A stretch of 64,000 nucleotides of DNA from Halocaridina rubra (taxonomy: Eukaryota > Arthropoda > Malacostraca > Decapoda > Atyidae), in contig JAXCGZ010007713.1 in assembly GCA_037179515.1 (NCBI GenBank), positions 12,501-76,500 of the forward strand, written 5' to 3'. How positions within the stretch are numbered: position 1 is the stretch's first letter; every line of letters begins with the position of its first letter. The notes under the pieces were generated by a model. It made no database searches. It was not told the origin of the DNA and saw only the letters and a list, made by a program, of their open reading frames with translations. The position numbers were made by a program, and so were the translations under genes. Positions 24,195 to 34,720 of the stretch are shown here, piece by piece.

Positions 24195-24320
24195 GTCCTA
24201 GTATTCTCCTCATGTCATAAAGGGCATTATAAAGGGATAGGGGAGAGAAGGGCTGGCAATCCCATTATTTTTGAACCATTTTTCTTGCCACAAACTGGTA
24301 ATGGAAGGGTTGAGAATTAG
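24195..24320 (+). repeat. Dispersed repeat C (copy 1)
   Basis: The core 'ATAGGGGAGAGAAGGGCTGG' is followed by 'CAATCCC', and 'CTTGCCACAAACTGGTAATG' after it. Related pieces occur at 721-800 (+), 38620-38670 (-), 41255-41400 (+) and 56230-56410 (-). The copies are diverged, non-coding and often next to exons. Confidence 0.5.
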
Positions 24321-24595
24321 TATAGTGTAATAAAATTGCGATTCCTTCCTATTTTTGTGCAGTTGTTGCAATCATTCTGGTATTAGCAGAATATTTTTCA
24401 TAATTGTGACACCGGAATGAGCAAAGAAACTTGTCCATATCCAGCCCTGGCATCAATAAAATGGGAAAGATAGAAAGAGAAACATAGATTGGCAAAGTCG
24501 AGACTTGTCAGATGTGAATGGATAATAAGAGTTGTGTAAGAAATATATCAGGATATTCGGTGTAGACATAGGCACAGAAAAAGAAAGACCAAGAA

Positions 24596-24622
24596 TTATT
24601 ATTATTATTATTATTATTATTA
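24596..24622. repeat. Short (ATT)n microsatellite
   Basis: Short run just outside the donor end of the last identified exon of the esterase-like gene. Confidence 0.9.
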
Positions 24623-24638
24623 GTGCATACATACTAAC

Positions 24639-24767
24639 CTTAGAATCTGCCATAACCAGTCATCGAGCACTTGTATGGATCCCAAAAACTGATGAAAGTA
24701 CAAGTGTGTTTCCCATGCCTTGTGCTTCTCCATGGTGTTTTCCATCTCATAATTATGTCGTCTGTAC
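24639..24767 (-). CDS. Esterase-like exon E (last one identified)
   Basis: The acceptor is 'TCATCTTTACAG' and the donor is 'TTCTAAG|GTTAGTATG'. It enters and leaves in phase 2. It encodes 'RYRRHNYEMENTMEKHKAWE' and 'SIQVLDDWLWQILR'. The donor shows that the gene continues towards lower coordinates, but no following exon could be recognised between 16 and 24.6 kb. Confidence 0.65.
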
Positions 24768-27700
24768 CTGTAAAGATGACAAACATTATAATTAACACAT
24801 ACAGTTTATTTGAAAAACGTGTTGTATACAACTGATATTGCCCCAATTTTTTGTCTTACCTACTCTGACCCCAGAGAAGAACGTTGGTTCTTTGGGCCAG
24901 TCTTTGCAGAGGTTCTATCAAAGGTCGTGTCAAATAATCTACTTGTAAATAGAGTCCTAGTTCTCTGTCCCACCATTCTCTGTCCAAAAAGAACCAAAGA
25001 CCATAGCCTGTGAAAGGAATTCAATGTTTGTGTACAGTTTAATTTCGTGCTACAATTTTGACGAGGAAGTTATACCAGAAGAGTTTGGATTTTTATCATT
25101 ATTTTTTTTATGTTCTTTTCTCCGTCTTATCGTTGTCTTCAGTTTTCAGTCTACTTTCCTGAATATTTTTTTTTTTCGTTTTTGTATTATTTTTAATTCT
25201 ACTATATTCTATTTACAGCAACCTATACTCCTGATGAAGATTATGGAGACGTTACATAGTCTTACCAATAATAATTACTTCAGGGATTTGATCCGCATTC
25301 GCCCATTTTTGGAGTGTCTTGACATATTCCATATGCAATTGACCCAATCTAATTCTCTTGGACCCATAGGGGGCCCAAACAGCAGATACTCTCAGCTCGT
25401 AAGGCTGTTCTTGTGTTTCTTCTAAATGTTCTGTCTGATTAATACGATGATCAATCTCTGTAGCCAATGTCTCCTTAGAAGTAATGTGAATATTCATGTT
25501 TTCATCAGTCATGGTAGGCTTACGACCAGAAGGTCGACGACCTATGATATCGTAACTGACAGGTCGTACTTCATGATCTAGCAAATACTTCATGAAAAGA
25601 ATCCGGGATACCTAATTAAGAAAAAAATGTGTAATATTAGTAATGCATTGTCAGTGGTATTGAATTAAGACATTATCATTGGTATTGAATAAATAAGGCA
25701 GTTTTACAAAATAATCACTTTCATATGCGAAGTACTGTTAATTATAGAAATAAGAATATTTTCAGTATTCTGGAGTCATTTCCGTACTTTTATTATTCTT
25801 TTCATGCAACCCATCATGAAATAGTGAAGCTTAAACTAAATAATATAGGAATGAAAAGAGTGTTTCCAATCTTATAACTATGGGGAACCGATCTAAGGGT
25901 TGACCTAATTCCGTAGAGCCAACAACATGTATTTTGTAATATTTAATGTTACTTGTGTCAGAGTGATGCTTGGAAGATGGCGGACCATACGCATAACTGA
26001 AGACGTACCCCTCAAAAAAATCCTCACTTTTAATCTCTTTTGGAGTAAGTATTGTTAATATACACTTAGAAACATTATTGAATGATGCGCATTGCCTCTC
26101 AAATAATAATAATAATAATCCTTTATTTCCATTACAATACAATGGGTATTCGTCAGCCGAGGCAAGCCCCAACCCCCCATTGTGGTGCCCAACCACAGCA
26201 GTTCCTGCCAGTAAACAGCTTAAACTCTCGGTCTTGGACGGGAACCGATCTTTCGACCTCGGGAATGCGAAGCCAGCGCGTTACCACTGTACTAGCCAGC
26301 AGGTTAATCATATTGGTTTAAAATGAAGGATAACGTGGAAATTGGCACTTTATACAAAATGCTTCTTCCTATACGATATGTCTCCTTTATTGGAAAAGCA
26401 GAATTTTGAAGTCAGGATATGCAGAAAATATCCCAATACATTGCGATATTTGTCTTTCTTTTTTGGGTTTTTGATAACTAATGTATGTGTGGTTTATGCT
26501 TACTTTCACACCCTTCATATGGGCAAATATTTCATGAAAATTGTTATATTTAGTTCATTTTGCATGAAAAAATCTTTTTTATCTTTTAGTTGATATAATT
26601 TAGCAACGTTTCGTATTATAATTCTTTCATTTAAGGTGTGAAAGTAAACTATATGTTTCTATTGCATTCTGTCCCTAGTTGTTAAAAATTCACAGGTTAG
26701 GCTAGGTTAAACTTGTTTACCTGTACCATTTTTTTTTTACCAGGATACGGCATTGGAATCCAAATTACACAGTGTTAGGTACTAATTTAAATGCTGGCGG
26801 TTTTCTAGTGATTTGGGCTATTCCTTCGGAGATGGTGTCATAGTGAAATATTACCCTAATTTGGTATTCGGAAATGCACCTACATTTTAGACATCATTCA
26901 AAAACAGCATCTGGAGTAGGAGTTGAAGTGGGTTATAGGTTAATTTAGTCATATCGAGGTATATATTGACTTTCACACCCACAAAGTTCATTGTTGATGA
27001 AAAACCTAAAATCACACCTAGTTCCCAACAGTGTTGAGCTAAATTAACATACCTCGCCTAACCTAATATTATACCTGTTTAGAACACAAGCATTTAATAG
27101 TAAGTTAATGTCAAGTATCAACTTATGTGGGTGTGAAAGTAAACATTTCCTAAGTTAAGTAATGGTGACAAATTTGTGAACATTTTTAATGTATTATTTG
27201 AATTTTCTTTATATATATTTTGAGGCTTACTTTTCGGTCTTCACCTGGCAAATTAATGTTTTTGCTAGATTAAAAACACATACCAGTTACACATACAGTA
27301 ATGAAAGTATTAAGTACATAATGATTTTCTCATAGGCTTTATTCTTAGATATGATTTACCCAACTCAACTGCTTCTCTCCCCAAGAAAACTTGCAGCCTC
27401 CTATTTCTTCAAACTTTTTGTGTGTCAACTTCAGAAAACATTCTAATATGATATCTCACCATTTGACTTCCTAGATGATATGTGTATGCTAAGTCCTTGG
27501 GTAAAATGTCTAAAAAGACAAGCATTTTATTTCGCATTTGAGAATCTCCGTAAAATGCAATCCAGGTTGTGGATCCACGTGAACGCCTCAATGCACAGCA
27601 GTCTCCAAATTGAGCCCGACTGTACTGGTGTACCTGTCAATATTAGTTTAACATATTTGTTTTATTCTTGCAGTTTAATATTTGAGGAGGACATGTAGGT

Positions 27701-28029
27701 GATAGATATTCTTCAATACTCTTATACTTCATTATAAACAATTAGCTACATCAGATTAGGTTAGGTTTAATATGTTGATGGTGGTTAGCCATGTATTTCC
27801 ATCAGAAAAACTTTTTAGCTTCCAAAAATTAAATTTAAAATACTGCAGTACAGAAATAATTTATTAATATTTGGGTTCTGCACAAAAGAGACTCAACACC
27901 TTACCTTACAGGATGTATAAGGAAGGACGCCTGCCATTAATTGCAATCTTGTCGTGTTGACAATAGTACTTGTGTTTTCTCTTGGCAATAAGGAGGGTAA
28001 TTTTTCTGCTATGGACGAGTATCTCTCCT
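24639..28029 (-). CDS. SGNH/PC-esterase-like protein (gene-level entry, both ends incomplete)
   Basis: Five - strand exons (28029-27905, 27633-27460, 25611-25266, 25007-24860, 24767-24639) join in phase into about 306 codons. The second holds 'TWIAFYGDSQMRNKM'. G-D-S followed by a basic residue is the block I catalytic-serine motif of SGNH hydrolases, including the PC-esterase/NXPE/CASD1-like group. Next come 'RVSAVWAPYG', 'IPEVIIIGYGLWFF' and 'NVLLWGQS', in the order these esterase-like proteins show. The late D-x-x-H block is not found, so at least one 3' exon is missing or further left. N-terminal exons (signal or membrane anchor) are also not found. The substrate cannot be told. Families of this type act on acylated glycans or glycoproteins in the secretory pathway; applying that here is inference. 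Confidence 0.7.
24860..25007 (-). CDS. Esterase-like exon D
   Basis: The acceptor is 'TTCCTTTCACAG' and the donor is 'AGTAG|GTAAGAC'. It enters in phase 1 and leaves in phase 2. It encodes 'GYGLWFFLDREWWDRELGLY' and 'RLAQRTNVLLWGQS'. The G-x-x-W after the hydrophobic strand fits the family's second glycine block. Confidence 0.75.
25266..25611 (-). CDS. Esterase-like exon C
   Basis: The acceptor is 'TTTTCTTAATTAG' and the donor is 'TTATTG|GTAAGAC'. It enters in phase 0 and leaves in phase 1. It starts 'VSRILFMKYLLDHEVRPVSY', contains 'ELRVSAVWAPYGSKRIRLGQ' and ends 'ADQIPEVIII'. The last part corresponds to the hydrophobic strand before the second SGNH block. Confidence 0.75.
25612..27459 (-). 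other. Intron of esterase-like gene with SINE
   Basis: Phase-matched intron between exons B and C. It contains a tRNA-derived SINE at 26120-26312 and short TTAGG-like pieces. An open - strand frame at 25831-26196 mostly overlaps this SINE and is not needed by the splice chain. Confidence 0.6.
26120..26312 (-). repeat. tRNA-derived SINE (family D)
   Basis: On the - strand the head reads 'GCTGGCTAGTACAGTGGTAA', then 'CGCGCTGGCTT', matching a tRNA-like A box (TAGCTCAGTGGTAGAGC type). About 40 bases on comes 'GATCGGTTCCCGTCC', a B-box-like element. The tail is A/T-rich and ends in (ATT)n at about 26103-26119. It lies inside an intron of the esterase-like gene. Confidence 0.75.
27460..27633 (-). 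CDS. Esterase-like exon B with GDS motif
   Basis: The acceptor is 'ATATTGACAG' and the donor is 'CAAATG|GTGAGA'. The 58 codons are in phase 0 at both ends. It encodes 'VHQYSRAQFGDCCALRRSRG' and then 'WIAFYGDSQMRNK', the catalytic serine block, and closes 'YTYHLGSQM'. Confidence 0.75.
27905..28029 (-). CDS. Esterase-like exon A
   Basis: The acceptor 'TTTGTTTAAAG' (or two bases further on, 'AAAGAG') is moderate; the donor 'TGTAAG|GTAAGG' is good. It encodes 'ERYSSIAEKLPSLLPR' and 'LMAGVLPYTSCK', and ends in phase 0, continuing into the GDS exon. Confidence 0.6.
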
Positions 28030-28187
28030 CTTTAAACAAACATATCAGAGTTTGTGAGAATAAGTACATATAAGGCACATACTGAAATTCACAAGTATTC
28101 AGGGTGGGTTTGTAATGCTGGGTAAGTATGCAAATCTTTAGGACTTTTTGTTTCACATATAGCCTCTATTTAAATGGAGATGGGGAA

Positions 28188-28285
28188 TTAAGGTTGGATG
28201 GGTTTCTAAGGCGGGGATGGGATCGAACACGACTTTCTCATATCTCAAGTCGAGTGCTCTAACCACTGCGCTACCAAGGCCTGGG
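28188..28285 (-). repeat. tRNA-derived SINE or tRNA pseudogene
   Basis: On the - strand 'GGTAGCGCAGTGGTTAGAGC', followed by 'ACTCGACTTG', is a near-canonical tRNA A-box/D-loop/anticodon region. 'GTGTTCGATCCC' is a good B box. The acceptor stem does not close clearly and the sequence continues into 'ATCCCCGCCTTAGAAACCC', so a SINE head is more likely than a working tRNA. Confidence 0.7.
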
Positions 28286-30639
28286 GTAAATTTGGAAATA
28301 TAAAGTTTAAAATATTTCTCTATTAAAAGAAATTGTTTACTTTTTTAAACCCTCAAGCATTTGTAACCGTTATTGTTCTAAGCAAGAAAATAATTAATTT
28401 CTTCTATTACAGTATTAATGAAATATTTTAAATACTATGTACTTTCACGTGTTTTAGCATCATTATATTTTAAGAAGACATTTTAACCTATCTTGGAGCT
28501 AGGACAGTTTTGCCATAAAACAATATACCTCTAGGACAGTTGCTTCTTAGGATGATTGTTTGTTAGAACAATTGCTTCCTAAGACTAAGCCTATCCCCCC
28601 TAACCTAACCTAACCATGTACGAAATAATACACTCTTCTCAATGAAATTCCATTCAGTCATTATTTCTTTATTGCATGATACATTTAACTTTAATAATAT
28701 CAAGGGGAAATTGTCCGCATTTACATTAAGAGTTAAGGGCTGTTTATGATTAGATTATGAATAAGCAAGACCAGTCGTACTTGAACGTCCAGGAAAACTC
28801 GCATAAAAGAAAATTATAGGCCGAACTATATACCGTATCTTGCCAATATGAAGTGATCTGGCATACACAAATCTTTGGTATAATGCTTCTGTCATCAATT
28901 GCCATTTCTCTGAAAGCAATGAAATATTCAATAGTATACTTTTAAAATACTAAGTCAGACTTCGTAATCAGTGTTAAGGCCTACAGTTTATCTTCAGTAA
29001 TTGTTTGCATTTATGTTATTATATTCCTTGTAGGAAAAACATCCACACTTTTGTGCTATAACTTATTAATTTATAAAAAAAAAATACAGTATTCTGTTTT
29101 TTTTTGGTTCTTACAAGAGCCATCTTCAATTAATCAAATCTGTGAACCGAAACAAAATTTAGAGGGAAAACTAATGATATTAAATAGATTCCAATCCCCG
29201 ACACTTCCTCAAGGATGCAAAGTGATGCTCCTTTTGTCACTTTGAGTACCCGGTTTGATCTAAGTGAGGTCAATTATCCATCCAACTCCTGTCCCACCGG
29301 ATACAGAAGTGCAATTCACTCCCTTCCTATATTTTATATTAGCCTCTTTTGAAGTTAGTTTTCTGGTCAAGAGGTCAACAGATGTAACCTTTTGTTACAG
29401 CCAAAATTGAGTTGAAATAAATTTTTCAGCTGAATAATTTTTATACACGATTTGGCTGTTACTGAAATTAATCCCAAGCATGCTCAGTTCCAGCTCTGTA
29501 AATGTGTTCTTTGATTCTATATTAATGCATCAGCTTGCTTCTCCTTGCAGAACACGATGTACAGTACACTCTTATTTCCATACTATTACACCTGGCTTAC
29601 CATGTTATTGGTAGGAAATACAACCCCAAAAACCTTCATCATCTTTTTCTTTTTCATACTAGCAAATTATTTAACAATTGGACAAATGACACGTTTAAAA
29701 CTCCTCTTTAAAGCAGCCATAGAAATTTCACTAAGCCATTTCATATGCTCTGTCAGCTTACTATTATTACAGATTCGAAAAACTAAGAAAAAAATACTAG
29801 GGTAATTATCTGCTTTCTCCTGGGCGATTTTTTTTTTCATTAGATCTGAGGATGGCGAATTGGAGTCTCCCAATCCCATTTCAAATTTCATTTCACTGAT
29901 TAAAATGTGTAAGTGAAAACTCTTCTTTTAATGGTGTAATGCATAATGTATGTAGTAGGCGTTTCCACGGGATCCTCCCTTTCAGTCATCAATGGTAACT
30001 CTCACAAGGATATTTTTGAAAATTTCCTTGTTCACTTAGTTGATAATAGGGGGAAAAAACGGTATTGAGTTATGCTGTGTACACGAAAATGTTGCCATAT
30101 TTGCTAAGAATATTAGTGAATACCATGCATTTTTAGAGAAACATGATGATTTGGTTCCCTCATTAGCTTTCAGCAATTTAATAAGTTTACTTCCTAGATA
30201 CAGAAGTCAACGTTGATGAAAACTGTTTACCCAATTGCCATATTTTTCATAAAGTCCTTTAACTGTTATTTAATTTTTTTTTTTTTTATTTATCTTATAC
30301 CTTGTTAAAACTGACTTGTAACCAGTTCTTTTCCTTGGAGCTAATGAAATTCGTAGCCCGCAGTATATTGACAGTGGGTGTAAGTATTTATAGAATTGTT
30401 TTAAATATTTATCTTATCGTAATTGAATTATTGCTAGAGCATGTACTATGTCTGAGCGAATTTTCTACTGTTTAACTACATAAGATATTTTAACTATGCG
30501 CATTAGCGTTAATAATTTGCCAGGCAGAAATGGACATGATGGTGAAGGTCTTCTTAGGGCTATTTTTAATTTTGATAATATGTAGACAACACATTTGCAA
30601 CAATAGGCTAGACAAGGGTGATGGTATGGCCGGAAGGGT

Positions 30640-30990
30640 ATCTTAAAAGCACTGCACTACTGCTTATGTAGGAGAGACAGGTAAGCACCTGAATATTAGA
30701 ATAAAAAAAACATTAAAGGGTGCTTAGGGTTATTCTGGAAAAGTGTTCTTAGGTGGGTATTGCTTGGTATAAGAACAATAGCAGTAATTTCAGTAATTCC
30801 CACTTAGTGAGTCATTCAATTAAAAAAAATATATAGGGCCTAATTATATAAATCTTGAAGAGGTGGGAGAATTGCAATCCTGTGTGTATGGGGTAGAAGG
30901 ATGGAAGGAATTAATGACCTCACTAATTATGTAGGGTACACAAGTGGCTAAAGGAGTAAACCCTCTCATCCCATGGAGCAAGATATAAGA
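30640..30990 (+). pseudogene. Penelope-like GIY-YIG endonuclease remnant
   Basis: A + strand frame reads 'TAYVGETGKHLNIRIKKTLK', the pattern (Y-V-G-E/Q-T-G-R-x-L-x-x-R-I-K-E-H) of the GIY-YIG domain at the C-terminus of Penelope-like retroelements. Downstream pieces such as 'SNSHLVSHSIK' and 'GWKELMTSLIM' continue in broken frames with several stops. The element is dead, and no intact reverse transcriptase is seen upstream. Confidence 0.55.
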
Positions 30991-31289
30991 ATGCCAAGAT
31001 ATCTCAGGGGAATGGACTAATTTAATGTCATTAGTTGTCGCTTATACAGGTATTTCAGTTCATTCTGCTAGACATGTCTGAAGCGGGGAATGTGTATTTT
31101 GAACATAATGAAGATACAGTACTTAAGTCTGAGTGTTTATCTTCTTAGAATGCTGCTAGTTGCCTTTTCAAGTTGTATTGATGCCTTATTTTTATATTTG
31201 TTTCCAAACTACTGACCATATACTAATACTACAACGTTTAGTGGTAAGATAATATTCATGAGTTCTTTCACGCTTGATATTTTACATTG

Positions 31290-31402
<113 letters not shown>

Positions 31403-32082
31403 CAAACCTCCCTATGGCATGACCAAGCCACTGCAATTTCCTTACATTTCGTGATACCTCTCAAACTTTAGTTGTTATTCATAGTGTGTTTCATCCCATA
31501 TTATGTACACTGTCAACAACTTACCTAAATATGATTGGTCGCTCGATGATGTCGATATATGAAATAAAGATTTACATTGACGAAGTTTGTCGTAAGAGTT
31601 CGTTATATGGTGAAAGTCTAGTACTTGTGCAGTCAACTTGTCATTGTATACTGTGGTGCATATTAGCAGAATCGTACCACAAAATAGAATCGTGATAAAA
31701 TCTCTTGAAATTTGTAATTTGACATGTATCATATCTGTTTTGTTTAAGTCCGCGAATTTGGAGCCAAATAATCTTCGAAACTGTCAAGGAAAATGTTTAA
31801 ATAATCGGTTTAAAATGAAGGATAATTTCTCATAAAGCTGAGATAACGTTATAAGGAAAAACTATCGTTATTATTTCTCTTGCCGTAGATGCAGCTTGAA
31901 TTTATTTCATAACTTTCCTCAAAGTCATATTCTAAACTCTGTGTACTGTATTATATTATCAATTTTTTAACCGAAAAATTGCGTTGATAGGAATTTTTAC
32001 ACTATTTTCCCGTTGGTTTTACGATTCGCCGATAGATGTTATATCTATTCTTAAACTTAAGTTCATTTAAAATTGGCTCTTA

Positions 32083-32084
<2 letters not shown>

Positions 32085-32114
<30 letters not shown>

Positions 32115-32125
32115 TAATAATAATA
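32085..32125. repeat. (AAT)n microsatellite
   Basis: Short AAT run with one AAC interruption. Confidence 0.9.
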
Positions 32126-32517
32126 AAGACCATACAAGGAGATGAATGGGGAGAACTGCTATTATTATTAATAAATAATGAATGTCTTCGCCTTCATCGC
32201 TTTACGATGTCTGTCTGGTAAGTCTGGTTATTCATGCTCAAAAATTTGCCCAGTCTGTCTTAGCAGACTGGACAGAGTGTATTACTCAAGTCACTTCTAG
32301 CAACTGTTTTCACTTGTCGCGTGATTTTTTATTTATTTATGTATTTATTTTTGTTATTATTATTAGTAGTAGTAGTATTCTCCCATGGTGTCAAGAATAC
32401 CTCCTCCGTGTTCTCCTGGGTGTCATTGAAGTTTAGTAAAGAAGGCAGAGCAAGGGGACTGGGAATCCCATCCTATCACATCTGACTAGTCATTACACCC
32501 TCCATATCTGTTTCTCT

Positions 32518-32618
32518 TTACTTTATGTATTCTTCGTACCCAGGCCCGATGAGGGCTGTTTTACTTTATAATTTATTTTTGGCCCGTCCTGGTGTCACAA
32601 TCATAAAAAAAAAAAATT
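32518..32618 (+). repeat. SINE family A (copy 2)
   Basis: This copy contains 'CCCGATGAGGGCTG', then 'GGCCCGTCCTGGTGTCACAA', then a run of A. The same 3' end occurs in the 56.1-kb copy and, reversed, at 1.3 kb. The A-rich tail fits retroposition. Confidence 0.6.
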
Positions 32619-32707
32619 TTTTTTTTTACCCACAAAGTTAAGCTTTTGCTTTGACTCAGTCACTTCCTTATTAATGGGAAGTATGGCTCTTGTATATAGA
32701 TATATGG

Positions 32708-32752
<45 letters not shown>
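32708..32752. repeat. (ATT)n microsatellite
   Basis: About 45 bp, passing into a short (GTT)n. Confidence 0.9.
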
Positions 32753-32757
<5 letters not shown>

Positions 32758-33099
32758 TGTTGTTGTTGTCGCTACCAATTCCTAGGCTGTGTTAATTGAG
32801 TCCGCTGAGTTGGTAGAGACCAGGAAACAATAAATATCATTTCTTTACCTTTCAAATTTCAACACTTACAAAAAAAATCACATATTTGGCATGGAGTTAG
32901 TAGAGTCAAGATGTTCTCTGGTATAGCATAGCAGTTTTGAAGCTTTCTGCTCATTTTGCGTAAAATGTATTCCTGTTGATATTATGGACTATCATTTGTG
33001 TTCATATGTTCAGTTTTATTAAGAGCGAGATTAGGTGAACAGGTGATGCAGATGATGATGGTAGGAAGTCGGCTTGGTGGGAAATATGTGTGGTAAATG

Positions 33100-34720
33100 T
33101 CATTTAGGATGAAAAGTTTATTAGGCGGCCGTCTGCCGTTGAAATCACCATCGAGGATGATATTTGCAGTATTGGTGATGTAATTGTGAGATGTAGTTAA
33201 GTACTTTGGGAATTTTGAAAAGTGATGTATGTATTTGTTAATGTTATGTATGATGTTATCAGTGCATACTTCAATACATTGTATTTCTGTGGTGTTGACA
33301 TAGGTGAGAGGAAGGATTTAGTGTTTTCATTGGTGTCTATGACGTTAATGAGTTTGTCTTCTTGGGTTTTAAGCCCACCACAGCTGCTGCCAATCTTGTT
33401 TTGTCTAATGTAAGTGATGTTATGGAATGTGATTGTTTTGTATGATATATTTTTTGTAAGATGGCAGTGTGTATATTGTGTTGTTTCATGGAGTGTTTGT
33501 TTAGTGTTTTTTTTTTTTTTCCAAGTATAATGTAGAATATGGATTTTGTTTGTGGTGTGTTAGGTGCTGTTGCAGGGGGTTAGTTGAGGTGTAGGTGGCA
33601 GCAGAATGAGAAAGTCGTAGTGATGATGACGGTTGAGGTATAGCTTGGGGTTTTGGGGATGTAGATGGTGTTGGGAGGATGGGATAATTGAGGGGAAGGG
33701 ATGTGGAAGGAGTAGGGAATTGCTTTGAAGGAGGGTGTAGGGAGCACTGTGAACAGTTTCGAGTATTTGTGTAGTGTTTCATGTTAACAAGTATTGTATA
33801 TGTGAAATGGGTTTAGTTTCTGCATTATTTGTACAAAAATTAACCTTTATACGTTGGCTCGAAGTGTCGGGTGTTGAGCATGTTAGACATGTGTATGTAG
33901 TTGGGTCCTTGGTCGCTATTGATGTCTCCAGCTAAAATGAGTCTTCAAGTACTGGCATCTGGAGATTAGTTTATTGGTATAGAAAAAAATCATGTCGCGT
34001 GAGTTGTGTTGAGAGAGGAGGTAATCACCCAAGTAACCGAAGCCTCTCCCAGGTTCTTGTGCCCCTGGAGAGGGAGGGGGTGAGTTGTGGCAGTTTGGCC
34101 TCATTTGCGGCTCCTTGTGTGAGTTGCATGGCCTCCTCATCTGATTTCCAGCTCTGGAGAGGAAACTACGCAGTAGACGTTGGCTCTCCAGGTCATGGGT
34201 ATTGTGTTGAGCAAGTAGCTTTAGTTTGATTTATTGGTGAGTGCTTGTATGCCTTGTAATCCCAGATATTTAAGGTGGTGAATGTTGCTTATATTGTCGG
34301 GGCTGCCAGTGCATGAGTGTTTGAAATTGTTGATGTCCTTGTGTGATGGTTGGCGATAGCTGCATAGTTTGGATCTGTAGGGAACAGTCTTATATGTCTG
34401 AGTACGTATTGGTTGTCACGGGTAGGCATGGAGATGACTGACACAAGAGAAATGGTTGATGAGAATTTTGCTTGTTTGTTTTAGGGTATAGTGTCTGTTA
34501 TTGTTGATGTCAGCCTGTGTGGCAATAGGTGACTAAATGAGAAAATGGAGCCAACGTTGGCAATACCTTTTCTTCCTTGAAACTTTGATTTTCCATGCCA
34601 CAGTGCAGCTGTTGTAAGGGATGAGAAAGGGCAGGATATGATGAAGACATCCTGCCTACCAAACTTTTTTTTTTCTATTATGGCCACCATGCGGTATTTG
34701 GTGAGATTTGGTGTCTGGCG
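33100..34720 (-). pseudogene. Decayed LINE endonuclease-like sequence
   Basis: The region is G/T-rich on + and C/A-rich on -, unlike its neighbours. Two - strand pieces show the x-G-D-x-N motif of the apurinic-type (EEP) endonuclease of LINEs: 'ILAGDINSDQGPNYIHMSNM' with 'RHFEPTYKG' at about 33840-33940, and 'NIILDGDFNGRRPP' at about 33110-33180. The frames are broken by many stops and no RT domain follows. It may be two old insertions. Confidence 0.4.

Noticed and set aside
25831..26196. 121-codon - strand frame between esterase-like exons B and C
   Set aside because: Its first third lies on a tRNA-derived SINE, and exons B and C already join in phase without it.
28188..28285. Functional tRNA gene
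   Set aside because: A and B boxes are good but the acceptor stem does not close and the 3' part runs into repeat sequence, so a SINE head or pseudogene is likelier.
29290..30200. Possible retroelement or coding remnant on the - strand
   Set aside because: Some frames look faintly protein-like, but I could not place any named motif with confidence.
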